A stretch of DNA of 64,000 bases from JADMIH01 sp036399775 (lineage in GTDB: Bacteria; Chloroflexota; Chloroflexia; QHBQ01; JADMIH01): assembly GCA_036399775.1 (NCBI GenBank), contig DASWMJ010000018.1, positions 1-64,000 on the forward strand, written 5' to 3'. Below the pieces are notes generated by a model that saw nothing but the letters and a program-made list of their open reading frames with translations, was not told the DNA's origin and did no database searches. How positions within the stretch are numbered: the first letter of the stretch is position 1; each line of letters starts with the position of its first letter. Position numbers and translations under genes: made by a program. Shown piece by piece: positions 1 to 8,695 of the stretch.

Positions 1-33
1 CGCCCTGTCCACGGTACTAGCAAGCAGCCTACG

Positions 34-76
34 ACATCCCCACCAGGGCGACCCGGCGGGTCGCCCCTACCGAAGA
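34..76. repeat. dispersed hairpin repeat, copy 1
   Basis: This GC-rich element has a perfect hairpin core, with arms GGGCGACCC and GGGTCGCCC around a GGC loop. A near-identical copy lies at 5105-5147. Both copies sit just past the 3' ends of genes (here ltrA on the minus strand), so a terminator or REP-like role is plausible. That role is inferred from position; only the sequence and the second copy are seen directly. Confidence 0.7.
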
Positions 77-107
77 CAATTCTTTCCCTTATTCTCTTGG
101 GAAACGC

Positions 108-1265
108 TTAGCGCAGGCGCAGGTACAGCCCAAGCGCGACCTGGCTTACGCCTACCAGCACCAGGAGGGTAAGTAGTGCGAGCGGCCCTATCCCGCCGCC
201 AAAGAAGCCGAGCGCAAGGGCGACAACGACGCCGCCAAGCCTGAAAAGTTGCCTTAGTTCGCGCATCCTGGCTGTGGAGCCGTCGGGTCTCAGCGTCTTC
301 TCTATGAGGCCCAAGACGAGGAGGGATAAGCCTACCGCTCCACACACCAGCCAGCGTAGAGGCTCGTCCAGCGCCTCGCCTTCGTGGGCGATGATGTTGG
401 CTACCGCCGCCCCTATCAACGTGAGGGACATGGCAAGGGGGAGGTGGAGATTGCCCCAGACAGCGGCCCACCACGTTCCAGGTTTGAACGGCCTGCTCAT
501 AACGTTGTCGAAGTAGACCCACCACAGGCAAAACGCCGCCGCAAGGCCCAGGGCCGCCGTCACGCCGGTAGTCAGCGTCAAATCGTGGCGCTCCGCCGCG
601 CCTCTGACTACCCCGGCTACCGACTCCCCAAGCACGATGATTGTGAAGAGGCCAAACCTTTCCGGCAGGTGCGATGTGCTCAGGCGGGGCAGGCGCGACT
701 GCAAATCAAGGGTGAACCAGGGCGTTATCAAGTCGAGGAGCAGGCCCAGGCCCCACAGCACGAACCGCCAGGGCGCAGGCACGAAGACCGACGAAACCCA
801 CAGCACGAGCGATATGGAGAAGCCGATGGCGTAGCGTGTCGTGACGGGCCTCATGGGTGGGTTGTAGAGACCGCCGCGCAGCCACATTACGATCAAGATC
901 GCCCGCGCCGAGGCGTAGGAGAGAGCGAAACCCTGCGAGCTTTCGCCCAGGCCGTCGTGTACGTTGAGCGCGAGCGCGGCCACGGGAAGCATCTGCAAGA
1001 AGGTGAAGAGCCTGTGGCTAACGTCATCCGTCTCGAAGCGGTCATTGTAGAAGGTCGCGCCCAGCCACACCCACCAAACCGGCACAAAGAGGAGCACGAA
1101 CCCGCCCAGACCGTCCCAGGAAATATCCTCGGACAGCCTGTGCGACAACTCGGCTACCACTACCACAAATACCAGGTCGAAGAATAGCTCAAGCCAGCTA
1201 GTCTTGCGCTCGCGGTGCTCTTCTTCGTCCGTCCTCAGTCGCGGCCTCTGCCACAAAGATGCCAC
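108..1265 (-). CDS. low temperature requirement protein A (LtrA) family membrane protein
   Basis: This 385-residue protein is almost entirely hydrophobic, with roughly ten membrane segments. Near the N-terminus (about residues 22-45) is the family signature WLELFFDLVFV followed by ELSHRL, typical of LtrA proteins. The biochemical role of LtrA proteins is poorly known; the name comes from a Listeria mutant that grows badly in the cold. The start is a GTG preceded by a purine-rich GAGGGAGGG Shine-Dalgarno sequence. The gene is transcribed in the same direction as the LuxR-type gene upstream, but a long inverted repeat separates them, so co-transcription is doubtful. The length is normal for the family. 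Confidence 0.85.
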   Translation of the reverse strand: MASLWQRPRLRTDEEEHRERKTSWLELFFDLVFVVVVAELSHRLSEDISWDGLGGFVLLFVPVWWVWLGATFYNDRFETDDVSHRLFTFLQMLPVAALALNVHDGLGESSQGFALSYASARAILIVMWLRGGLYNPPMRPVTTRYAIGFSISLVLWVSSVFVPAPWRFVLWGLGLLLDLITPWFTLDLQSRLPRLSTSHLPERFGLFTIIVLGESVAGVVRGAAERHDLTLTTGVTAALGLAAAFCLWWVYFDNVMSRPFKPGTWWAAVWGNLHLPLAMSLTLIGAAVANIIAHEGEALDEPLRWLVCGAVGLSLLVLGLIEKTLRPDGSTARMRELRQLFRLGGVVVALALGFFGGGIGPLALLTLLVLVGVSQVALGLYLRLR

Positions 1266-1279
1266 TACACCCTCCCTCT

Positions 1280-1392
1280 GTGAGTTTTGAATTTTGAGTT
1301 ATGAGTTTTGAGTTATCAATTACAGAATGGAGCCAATAGATCAGGAGTTAGATACGTAACTCAAAACTCATAACTCAAAATTCAAAACTCAC
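1280..1392. repeat. 36-bp perfect inverted repeat (long hairpin)
   Basis: Arms 1280-1315 and 1357-1392 are exact reverse complements, built from repeated GAGTTTTGA/GAGTTATGA words. The right arm overlaps the stop codon of the LuxR-type gene. It can fold into a long AT-rich hairpin that would end transcription of that gene, or it may be a small palindromic mobile remnant. The function is inferred. Confidence 0.75.
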
Positions 1393-3749
1393 ACAACGCC
1401 GTGCTCCATCGCGTATCGCGTGGCGGCGCTGCGTGTGGTTACGTTTAGCTTGCTGTAGATGGAGCGCAGGTGGGCTTGTACGGTGCGGGTGCTCAGGAAG
1501 AGCCTGTCGGCTACCTGTGCGTCTGTGAGGCCCTCGGCTATCAGGCGTAGTACCTCTATCTCGCGCTTTGTGAGGTCAGAGGGGTAGTTCGAGGTAGGGT
1601 CTGCCGCGGGGTGGCCTTTGCCTCTTACCTGCTCCAGGGCTTCCTGGCATTCTTGCGCCAAGCGGTCGTCGCCAAGCTCTTGCGCGAGAGATTGAGCTTC
1701 CTCCAGCAACGACTCTGCTCGCTCGAAATCGCGCTCGTGTTGGGCGCAGCGCCCTAATTTGTGCAGCGTGCTTGATATACCACCCTTGTCCCCTAGCTCC
1801 TTGAAGAGCGCCAGCCCCTCCTCGAAGAGCGACCTGGACCCCACGCAGTCCCCCTGGGCAAATATCACGTCCCCCAGGTTATGCAGCGTCCACGCTATGG
1901 TCCACCTATCGCCCACTTCGCGCTGGATGGCGAGCGCCTGCTCCAACCTGGCGCGCGCCAGATCGAGGTTGCCTTGCCGGAAGGCCACTCGCCCAAAATT
2001 GCTGTGCTCCAATGCCATGCCCCATTGGTCGCCCAACTCTTTATAGAGCGCCAGGCTCTCTTCGTGCAAGGCGGCAGCCCGCTCATCGTCGCCCTGCAAT
2101 TGCGCCGCCTCTCCCAGGAAGTCGAGCGAGAGGGCGATTCCCCATTTGTCCTCTATCTCCCGGAAGAGGGCCACGCTCTCTTCGCCGAACTGGGTTGCTC
2201 CGAGATCGCCCTGCCGCACGGCTACCCGCCCCAGGAAGGTGAGCGTGAACGCCGACCCCCGCCTGTCTTCCAACTCCCTCCATATGCCCAGGCTCTCTTC
2301 GAGTAGAGCACGCGCAGCCGTGAAGTCGCTCTGCAAATAGGCCAGCGCCCCATGCGCGCCGAGCGCCTTGGCCCGCGCCCTGTTGCGCGCCTCCGAGCCT
2401 GCGAGCGCCAGCACCCGCGCCAGCCACCCACGACCCTCACTCAAATATCCCCTGAAGTACCAAAACCACACAAGCGAGCCTCCAATGCGTAACGCTTTCT
2501 GCGCGTCTTCTATCGCACCTTCTTCCTCTTGCTCAGCCTCTCCTAAGTCGCCTATGCGGCTGCCCCAGGCCAGGGCCGCACGCAGATTATCGTGCTCAGC
2601 CTCCAGGCGGTCCAGCCAGAGCCGCTGCCCTTCCAGCAGCAATTCCGTCTCGGACTCCTCGGCCAGGTCCAGGTACCAGTTCAGGTGCCTGCTGCGTAGG
2701 CGCGCCATCTCGCCCGATGCTTCCAACTTCTGCCATGCATACTGCCGGATGGTCTCAAGGAGGCGGTAGCGCGCCTCGCCTTTGCGCTCCTCCATCTGCA
2801 CGAGCGACTTATCTACCAGTTGCGAAACGAGGTCGAGCACTTCGTATTCGTCGCTGCCCGTGCCGCACACCGACTCCACCGCGTCGAGGGTGAAACTCCC
2901 CGCGAAGACCGATACCCCGCGCAACAACGCCTGCTCTGCTTGGGGTAAGAGGTCGTAGCTCCAATCCATCAGGGCCTCAAGCGTCTGGTGCCTGGGGGAA
3001 ACCATACTGTTCGTCACGCGCAACAGCCTGAACCGCTCTCCGAGGCGCTCCAGTATCTGCTCTACCGACAGCACTTTCATGCGGGCCGCCGCCAGTTCGA
3101 TAGCCAGGGGGAGGCCGTCAAGCTGCTGACAAAGTTGCGCGACTTGCTGCGCGTTGTCGCTCGTCATCCTGAAGTCGGGGCGCTTCAGATTGGCCCTGTC
3201 AACGAAGAGCCGCACAGCTTCGTACCGACCAAGCTGCTCAATATCAGATAGGTGCGCGGGGTCGGGCATCGAGAGCGGGGGCAGCCGCCAGGCTATCTCG
3301 CCGTCGATACCGAGCGCCTGCCTGCTGGTAGCCATGATGCGCAACTCCGGGCAGGCTCTCAGTAAAGCGTAAGCCAGGGAAGCGCAGGAGGCGATGAGGT
3401 GGTCACAACTGTCCAGGGCGAGCAAGAGTTGCCGAGGCTGTAGATATTCCACCAGCGTCGTCATCAGGTCGCGCCCCGGCTCCTCGCGCAGTCCCAGGGT
3501 GGCGGCCACCGCCTGCAATACAAGTGCGCTCTCGGATAGTGCGCCCAATTCGACTATCCATACGCCGTCCGGGTACTTGTCGAGGGAGTCACTCGCTACC
3601 CGCAAAGCCAGCCGCGTCTTGCCCGCGCCGCCCGTGCCGGTCAGCGTGAGGAGGCGCGTGCTGTCTAGCAGGCGCGCTACTTCCTCTGTCTCGCGCTCCC
3701 GCCCTACGAAGCTGGTCAATTGCTGGGGTATGTTGTTAGGTGAGGTCAC
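1389..3749 (-). CDS. LuxR-family regulator with NB-ARC-like ATPase and TPR domains
   Basis: This 786-residue protein has an N-terminal FVGRERE motif and a P-loop GTGGAGKT (about residues 38-45) of a STAND/NB-ARC ATPase. A central helical region follows with tetratricopeptide-like repeats (about 430-690, recurring LEESL and ALFKELGD words). The C-terminal LuxR/GerE helix-turn-helix (about 720-786) contains LTKREIEVLRLIAEG. Proteins of this plan are signal-responsive transcription activators; the signal here is unknown. They are very frequent in Chloroflexota. The gene ends in a long hairpin and its upstream region holds a 206-bp palindromic element. No autoinducer-binding domain is present, so it is not a classical quorum-sensing receptor. 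Confidence 0.88.
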   Translation of the reverse strand: MTSPNNIPQQLTSFVGRERETEEVARLLDSTRLLTLTGTGGAGKTRLALRVASDSLDKYPDGVWIVELGALSESALVLQAVAATLGLREEPGRDLMTTLVEYLQPRQLLLALDSCDHLIASCASLAYALLRACPELRIMATSRQALGIDGEIAWRLPPLSMPDPAHLSDIEQLGRYEAVRLFVDRANLKRPDFRMTSDNAQQVAQLCQQLDGLPLAIELAAARMKVLSVEQILERLGERFRLLRVTNSMVSPRHQTLEALMDWSYDLLPQAEQALLRGVSVFAGSFTLDAVESVCGTGSDEYEVLDLVSQLVDKSLVQMEERKGEARYRLLETIRQYAWQKLEASGEMARLRSRHLNWYLDLAEESETELLLEGQRLWLDRLEAEHDNLRAALAWGSRIGDLGEAEQEEEGAIEDAQKALRIGGSLVWFWYFRGYLSEGRGWLARVLALAGSEARNRARAKALGAHGALAYLQSDFTAARALLEESLGIWRELEDRRGSAFTLTFLGRVAVRQGDLGATQFGEESVALFREIEDKWGIALSLDFLGEAAQLQGDDERAAALHEESLALYKELGDQWGMALEHSNFGRVAFRQGNLDLARARLEQALAIQREVGDRWTIAWTLHNLGDVIFAQGDCVGSRSLFEEGLALFKELGDKGGISSTLHKLGRCAQHERDFERAESLLEEAQSLAQELGDDRLAQECQEALEQVRGKGHPAADPTSNYPSDLTKREIEVLRLIAEGLTDAQVADRLFLSTRTVQAHLRSIYSKLNVTTRSAATRYAMEHGVV

Positions 3750-3796
3750 TCAATAAGCCTCCGTCAATACGCCTATTATACAGGAAGCAGGGGTTC

Positions 3797-4002
3797 TAAC
3801 CGCAAAGACGCAAAGGATCGCAAAGTTCGCTAAGGTTCTATGGTTTGTTGTGGAGAGGCGTGATTTATCGCGCCCTGGTTGGGATACGTACAGACCTGGT
3901 TCACCATCCCAACCAGGGCGCGATAAATCACGCCCCTACGCCCTATTATGGACTCTTACGGCTTCTTAGCGGACTTTGCGGTGCTTTGCGTCTTTGCGGT
4001 TA
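3797..4002. repeat. 206-bp nested palindromic element (MITE-like)
   Basis: The outer arms 3797-3815 and 3984-4002 are exact reverse complements (the CGCAAAGACGCAAAG type). A second pair inside matches 15 of 16. The inner arms 3857-3885 and 3906-3934 are perfect 29-bp reverse complements. The whole stretch can fold into one long interrupted stem and contains no gene. This layout is that of a non-autonomous palindromic element or a giant intergenic hairpin. No target duplication could be assigned by eye. Confidence 0.7.
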
Positions 4003-4090
4003 GGATGGCTATCGTAGCCCCTGGCGGCGTTCGCTTAAATCAGCGACAATAACGGCGACTATACTATGAGGAAGCGAGCATGAATATAAG

Positions 4091-5035
4091 ATGTTGATAC
4101 GACCGGAAACCGTGCGGGACTATGCCGCGATAGCCGCAGTCCACGCATACGCCTTCCGCAACCACGCAGCCGAGGCGGCTATAGTTGCTCTGCTACGGCA
4201 TCGCACCGCTTTTGACCCGGAGCTTTCGTTGGTTGCCGAAGTGGGAGGGGAGATCGTGGGGCACGTGCTCTTTTCTCCGTATACTGTGCGCTTGCTGGGG
4301 CAGGATGTGAGGGCGGTAAATCTCGCGCCGATTGCAGTTCACCCTGCTTATCAGGGTAAGGGCGCAGGTGGGCAGCTTATCAGGGAGGGACATGCTAAAG
4401 CACGCGCTAAAGGCTACCCGCTCAGTTTCCTGCTGGGACACCCGACTTATTACCCGCGCTTCGGCTACCAGACCCACGTTTATGGCGCTTCGTCGCTGAC
4501 CATCCCTGCTGCTTCTATCACTCCTGCTGAGATGGAAAGGCGGGCGCCAATTCCTGGCGATATCGCTACTCTTTGCGAGTTGTGGCTGCGCGATGAAGGG
4601 GAGGTTGACTTCGCCCTGGACCCAGGTATGGAGTTGATGGATTGGGTAAGCCCAAGTCCTATCGTGCAAGCTAATGTTTATGTACGTGAGGGGGAAATCG
4701 TGGGCTATACGCGAGCGCGTAAGGACGCTCCGGGACAGCCTATCGTCTTCCTGGCCCGCGACTCCTCAACGGCGCTGGCAATGGCGGGCAGCATAGCTCA
4801 CCAGGAGGGGCAAACGTCCCTGACGGAGATCGTGCTGCCTCTGCACCCTTCGTCCTGCTCCGGCGCGGCCCTCGGTGCGGTGGATGGTGCTATGTGGAAG
4901 ACGAGCGCGTGGGCGGCGGGTATGGCTTGCTCGCTTGCGGTGAGTGTCTTCGATGAATACCAGGCGCAAGTTAAGTCGGGTGAGCGTGTCCCTGGACGTG
5001 TTATCTGGCCGGTGGCGTTTGAGATTGCGCCTTAG
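4091..5035 (+). CDS. GNAT-family N-acetyltransferase
   Basis: This 314-residue protein has an N-terminal GNAT fold (about residues 1-140). It includes the acetyl-CoA-binding segment LAPIAVHPAYQGKGAGGQLI (about 76-95), the Q-x-x-G-x-G/A signature, and the PRFGY motif common in YhbS-like acetyltransferases. The C-terminal half (about 150-314) is less recognisable and may help bind substrate. It probably transfers an acetyl group from acetyl-CoA to a small amine; the substrate is unknown. The next ATG upstream (4080) is followed at once by a stop, which supports the start chosen. It stands alone between two repeat elements. Confidence 0.8.
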   Translation: MLIRPETVRDYAAIAAVHAYAFRNHAAEAAIVALLRHRTAFDPELSLVAEVGGEIVGHVLFSPYTVRLLGQDVRAVNLAPIAVHPAYQGKGAGGQLIREGHAKARAKGYPLSFLLGHPTYYPRFGYQTHVYGASSLTIPAASITPAEMERRAPIPGDIATLCELWLRDEGEVDFALDPGMELMDWVSPSPIVQANVYVREGEIVGYTRARKDAPGQPIVFLARDSSTALAMAGSIAHQEGQTSLTEIVLPLHPSSCSGAALGAVDGAMWKTSAWAAGMACSLAVSVFDEYQAQVKSGERVPGRVIWPVAFEIAP

Positions 5036-5104
5036 TGTAAGTTCAACGTAAGGGCGGCGGACACACAGGTTCGCTGTCATTGGGGCAGCAGGCAAGCATA
5101 GTAC

Positions 5105-5147
5105 GCCATCCCCGACAGGGCGACCCGGCGGGTCGCCCCTACGGAAG
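5105..5147. repeat. dispersed hairpin repeat, copy 2
   Basis: This is the second copy of the element at 34-76, with the same GGGCGACCC/GGGTCGCCC hairpin and similar flanks. It lies between two converging genes (GNAT and debranching enzyme), where a bidirectional terminator would be expected. Confidence 0.7.
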
Positions 5148-5154
5148 ATTCCTT

Positions 5155-7410
5155 TCAATGCCCTGGCAGGAGCGAGCCTACAAGCTCGCGTACTCGTTGG
5201 GCTATCCCGCCGTTGAGGGCACCGGGGGGCGGCTGGCGGAGGACGTGTATCGGGCCTCTACGTTCTAGCACTTTATAGTCGGTGGTGCCGTCCTTTTGTC
5301 GCCTGAAGCGTATGGTGACGAAGGAGTCTTTTACGCGCAGGTTTCGCAGGGTCAGATCGGGCAGCCAGGGGGGTAGGTCGGGTTCGAGGAAGAGCATGTT
5401 CAGGGGGGCATAGGTGAATATGCCCAGCATGGCCTGTACGAACCAGGCGATAGCCGTCGCGGACCAGCCTTGCGGGGCGCACGCGTCGGGGTAGAGGCCG
5501 GGGTGGGGGTGCCGGGCGTCGCGGGGGAAGCCGCCGAACGCCTCCGGCAGCCGCCTGTGCTCGAAGAGCGTGGTGGCGTCAAACATAGCCTTCGCCAGGG
5601 CGTTGCATTCCGCCCCGAAGCCGTATCGCTTCATGCCGAAGGCTATCGTGGCGTTCTCGACGGGCCACACCGAACCCAGGTGGTATTTGATGGGATTGTA
5701 AGCGGGGTTCTCGGAGGAGAGAGTGCGTATGCCCCAGCCGGTGAACATATCGGGCGACATGAGGCGGCGCACGACGTGGGGCGCGTATTTGTCGTCGATT
5801 ATGCCCGTAGCCAGGCAGTGCCCGGCGTTGGAGGCGACAGACTTGATCTGCTTCTTATCAGGGTCGAGGCCGAACGCTATGAATCGCTCGTCCGGCATCC
5901 AGAATTTGTCATTGAAGCGTTTCTTGAGCGCGGCAGCCTCGCGGAAAAGCTGGAAGGCCCGCGCAGGCTCTCCCATCGAGAGAAAGACCTCGGCCATGAG
6001 CAGCTTCGCGGAGTACCAGTAAGCCTGTATCTCGCAGGGGGCGATGGGCGGCTCGACTTCCCTGCCGTCCGCGTAGCGCACCGGGTCGCCCGAATCTTTC
6101 CAGCCCTGGTGCTTCTGGCCCTTCGGCGAGCGGGTCTTGTACTCGAGGAAGCCGTCGCCGTCCAGATCGGCGCGCGTATCGAGCCAGTCCAGCACGCGGC
6201 GCGCAGGCTCAAGGAACTCGCGCGTCAACTCTTTGTTTCCGGCCACGATATGGTGCCCGCCCACAAGCACAAGGTAGGCGCAGGGTGCCGCGTAGTCGCC
6301 GTAGTCGTGCAGCCAGGGGGTGAGGCCAAGCAGGGCGAGCGGGCTGTCGCGGACCTGTTGGGGCACGCGGCCCGGCTCTTCATCGAAGAAATCGTCCCGC
6401 TTGCTGCCTATGTACTTCGCCAGGAGGCGCAAAGTGCCCTCCGCAGGCAGATGGGAGAAGAATAGCGCCTGCCCGGTCATAGTGAGGGCGTCGCGGCCAA
6501 AAAGGGTGTTGTAGAGGGGCACGCCTGCGGCCGGCACCGACATCTCGGCGGGCGTGTCTCCTTCGCCCAGTCCGAGCGCGGCTACGTCCCTCACCGCACG
6601 GTCCCAGGCAAGCTGCACCGTTGGGTTGCGCGTCTCGATACGGGTAGCCTGCCGCAACCAGGCACGTCGCACCTTATCGGCAGGGGTTGCTACTTTCCCG
6701 AATGCATCGCAACCAAAGAGGGGCAGGCTGGCCTCTCCATCCGCTATTGGCGACACTTTCACGCAGAATCGCCTGCTCTCCTGCGGCCCCAACTCAACCG
6801 TATAGATGACGCGTTCATCCTCGAATCGCGGCGACGATGGCCCGCCTGGAAAGGTCAGGAGCACGCCACGAGGCAGCCTGGGGTGCTTGTAATCGAAGCG
6901 CAACTCTCCACCACCGCCAGGTAGGTCACGCCAGGCCATCTCTACAGGGGCATCCTGCTGCCGCTTGCCTGCCCGCGCCTCCATCAAGTCGGCGAAGTCT
7001 GCTCCCGCCTCCCAGGATAGCTCCAACCGGGCAGGGGTAGTGCCGTAGTTCCTTACGTCCACATCCTCGTGCAGACCGCGCCCGACGAAGCGCGCCACCC
7101 GGATAACGACCTGCCTGTCTACCTCGTGTACAGAGAGGCCCAGCGCGTCTACTTCGTCGCTCGCCTCACGCCTGGGGGGAGCGACGTAATAGGCCAGCGT
7201 GGAGTAGGGATCAACCGCGCTGATAGCGTCCAACCTGGGCGACTCTCCGTTCACCAGCAAGGTGTACTTGCAGAGCAGGCGCATGTCGCGCTCGTATAGA
7301 CCTTCCAAGCCCTCTCCAACCGCGCCTCTGCGGTCTGTGATAAGCATCGATCGAGCGTGGTAGGCAAACAGCAGTTCCGGGTAGACGCGCAGTAGTGTTT
7401 CCGTGCTCAT
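5155..7410 (-). CDS. amylo-alpha-1,6-glucosidase (glycogen debranching enzyme)
   Basis: This 751-residue cytoplasmic enzyme has an N-terminal beta domain of the debranching-enzyme type (about 1-240), with YERDMRLLCKYTLLVNGE near the start. An (alpha/alpha)6-barrel catalytic domain follows (about 270-700). Family landmarks include the NTLFGRDALTM segment (about 307) and PCEIQAYWYSAKLLMAEV (about 457). It is expected to cleave alpha-1,6 branch points of glycogen or related glucans. A GAGG Shine-Dalgarno stands shortly before the ATG. It is a single gene, with a hairpin repeat just past its end and a 29-bp inverted repeat upstream. The exact substrate could also be another alpha-glucan or sucrose-type compound. 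Confidence 0.85.
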   Translation of the reverse strand: MSTETLLRVYPELLFAYHARSMLITDRRGAVGEGLEGLYERDMRLLCKYTLLVNGESPRLDAISAVDPYSTLAYYVAPPRREASDEVDALGLSVHEVDRQVVIRVARFVGRGLHEDVDVRNYGTTPARLELSWEAGADFADLMEARAGKRQQDAPVEMAWRDLPGGGGELRFDYKHPRLPRGVLLTFPGGPSSPRFEDERVIYTVELGPQESRRFCVKVSPIADGEASLPLFGCDAFGKVATPADKVRRAWLRQATRIETRNPTVQLAWDRAVRDVAALGLGEGDTPAEMSVPAAGVPLYNTLFGRDALTMTGQALFFSHLPAEGTLRLLAKYIGSKRDDFFDEEPGRVPQQVRDSPLALLGLTPWLHDYGDYAAPCAYLVLVGGHHIVAGNKELTREFLEPARRVLDWLDTRADLDGDGFLEYKTRSPKGQKHQGWKDSGDPVRYADGREVEPPIAPCEIQAYWYSAKLLMAEVFLSMGEPARAFQLFREAAALKKRFNDKFWMPDERFIAFGLDPDKKQIKSVASNAGHCLATGIIDDKYAPHVVRRLMSPDMFTGWGIRTLSSENPAYNPIKYHLGSVWPVENATIAFGMKRYGFGAECNALAKAMFDATTLFEHRRLPEAFGGFPRDARHPHPGLYPDACAPQGWSATAIAWFVQAMLGIFTYAPLNMLFLEPDLPPWLPDLTLRNLRVKDSFVTIRFRRQKDGTTDYKVLERRGPIHVLRQPPPGALNGGIAQRVRELVGSLLPGH

Positions 7411-7491
7411 TTAGATAGGTATCCTCATGCCGGTGTCTAACCTTTCCCCGGTAGTGGCAAAGTAGTGTATCCATTCGCAGCCGCACTATAA

Positions 7492-7576
7492 CTTGTCATC
7501 CTGAGAGAAGCGAAGGATCAGCGCGGGAGAGCAATTGTTCAGGAGGATGATCCTTCGCTTCTCTCAGGATGACAAG
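7492..7576. repeat. 29-bp perfect inverted repeat
   Basis: Arms 7492-7520 and 7548-7576 are exact reverse complements (CTTGTCATCCTGAGAGAAGC type) around a 27-base loop. It lies in the divergent intergenic region between the debranching enzyme and glmS, so it is not an obvious terminator. It resembles dispersed palindromes seen in many bacterial genomes. Confidence 0.75.
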
Positions 7577-7624
7577 GGCACAGGGTTAATAGAAGGAGAG
7601 ACACATTATTTGCAAGATGCTCCA

Positions 7625-7721
7625 CTGAGCGTAGGGAAGAATCCCGCTTCTCGCGTATATGCTTAGTCAGAGTTCTCAAGACAAGAGGATGCGCGAGGGA
7701 CGAGATTCTTCGCTGCGCTCA
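7625..7721. repeat. imperfect 19-bp inverted repeat
   Basis: Arms 7625-7643 and 7703-7721 match in 17 of 19 positions (CTGAGCG...GAAGAATC against GATTCTTCG...GCTCAG). The words are similar to the neighbouring 29-bp repeat, so this may be a diverged member of the same palindrome class. Confidence 0.55.
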
Positions 7722-8285
7722 GAATGACAAGGGTACTTTTCCTTCTCCCCTAGCACAACTCTTTTAGCCCAACACTCAAAATGACAAGGTCTGACCTGGT
7801 ATCCGCCCGGTTTAGATCCAATCGTCATGCTGCTGGGCATGCAACTACCCTCCAAACACTTGACCCTCGTGCTTCTGGCTATGCAATAAATGTGCCTGAA
7901 AATGTCGTCCTGGGCGGGCCATGAGACCTTCCACCAGGGGGATGGATGTGTATAACTTGTTGCGTTATCTATTGACGCGCGTCTCTTGAGGCTGTATACT
8001 GCCATTACTTCGAGACGGACGGTTCGCCGGAAGTTTCGAAGGAACAGAAATCCAGAGGGTCCTTCACCGGATTGTCTGGATTTTCTGTTTAACATGCGTT
8101 CGTGGTGCGACCCACTAATCAGGACTAGCCCAAATTGGTGGTCTAACATAGCTCCATAGGATAATTGCGAATATTATTCTCAGTGTGCTATCATGATACT
8201 GCGAATAGCGCATAACGATGCCATTTACGGGAAAGGAGGGTCCGACTAGAAGAGCGAGGCTGAGAGCAGCATTATTGATAGTAGT
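7722..8285. other. intergenic stretch upstream of the glmS ribozyme
   Basis: No convincing gene was found. A bulged hairpin (8043-8055 pairing with 8076-8089, AACAGAAATCCAG against CTGGATTTTCTGTT) is the only clear structure. It could be a terminator or part of a leader. The glmS promoter must lie somewhere here because the ribozyme is part of the glmS mRNA leader; no strong -35/-10 pair stood out. Confidence 0.4.
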
Positions 8286-8435
8286 AGCGCCAGGACTCGT
8301 TGCGGAGGCGGCGAGTTGACGAGGTGGAAGCCAAGAGAAAGGTTCGGCGGATGGCTTCCCGGCACCCACAGTCGTAAGCTGCGGACAAAACTGGCGGGCG
8401 ACCCCCAGGACACCAACCGGCAGCGCGTGGCGGGG
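8286..8435 (+). ncRNA. glmS ribozyme (self-cleaving riboswitch)
   Basis: The conserved core is readable in order. AGCGCCAGGACTCG holds the cleavage site, with scission expected between A8286 and G8287. Next come CGAGTTGACGAGG (about 8312-8324), TTCGGCGGATGGCTTCCCGGC (split around 8342-8362), a CACAG-TCGTAAG segment, and the P4 stem CTGG...GGGCGACCCC...CAG near 8390-8408. This matches the Firmicutes glmS ribozyme core closely. The RNA binds glucosamine-6-phosphate as cofactor and cuts its own transcript, lowering GlmS synthesis. glmS starts about 260 nt downstream, which supports the call. The 3' boundary is approximate. Confidence 0.93.
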
Positions 8436-8513
8436 CATCAGGCCTCGAAACCCCCTGCTCAATCCTCTCCTTTTATTTTCCAAATCCCCTCAAACAATCT
8501 GGCTGAGTTAGCC

Positions 8514-8590
8514 AGTGGTCAGTGGTCAGTGGTCAGTGGTCAGTGGTCAGTGGTCAGTGGTCAGTGGTCAGTGGTCAGTGGTCAGTGGTT
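8514..8590 (+). repeat. 11-copy heptamer tandem repeat (AGTGGTC)
   Basis: Ten perfect copies of AGTGGTC (8514-8583) are followed by one variant, AGTGGTT. The array lies between the glmS ribozyme and the glmS start codon, so it is transcribed in the mRNA leader, on the 3' side of the ribozyme cut. Such arrays change length by slippage; an effect on glmS mRNA stability or translation is possible but inferred. Confidence 0.95.
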
Positions 8591-8695
8591 AGAATCTATA
8601 GCATGTGCTAGGAAAGCGTAGCCAGGAGTCAGGTCCTGGCTGGCTCTATATCGCGCACGCTGCATGCGGCTTCACATGGATAAGGAGAACAAACA

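Noticed and set aside
384..1187. Long open frames opposite ltrA, and similar antisense frames opposite the debranching, RHS and GH39 genes
   Set aside because: They are shadows of GC-rich coding sequence on the other strand, with low-complexity composition and no ribosome sites.
7676..8149. 157-codon minus-strand frame between the debranching enzyme and glmS
   Set aside because: It runs through palindromic repeats (reading NDKGTF-type repeat peptides) and has no start signal; it is repeat sequence, not a gene.
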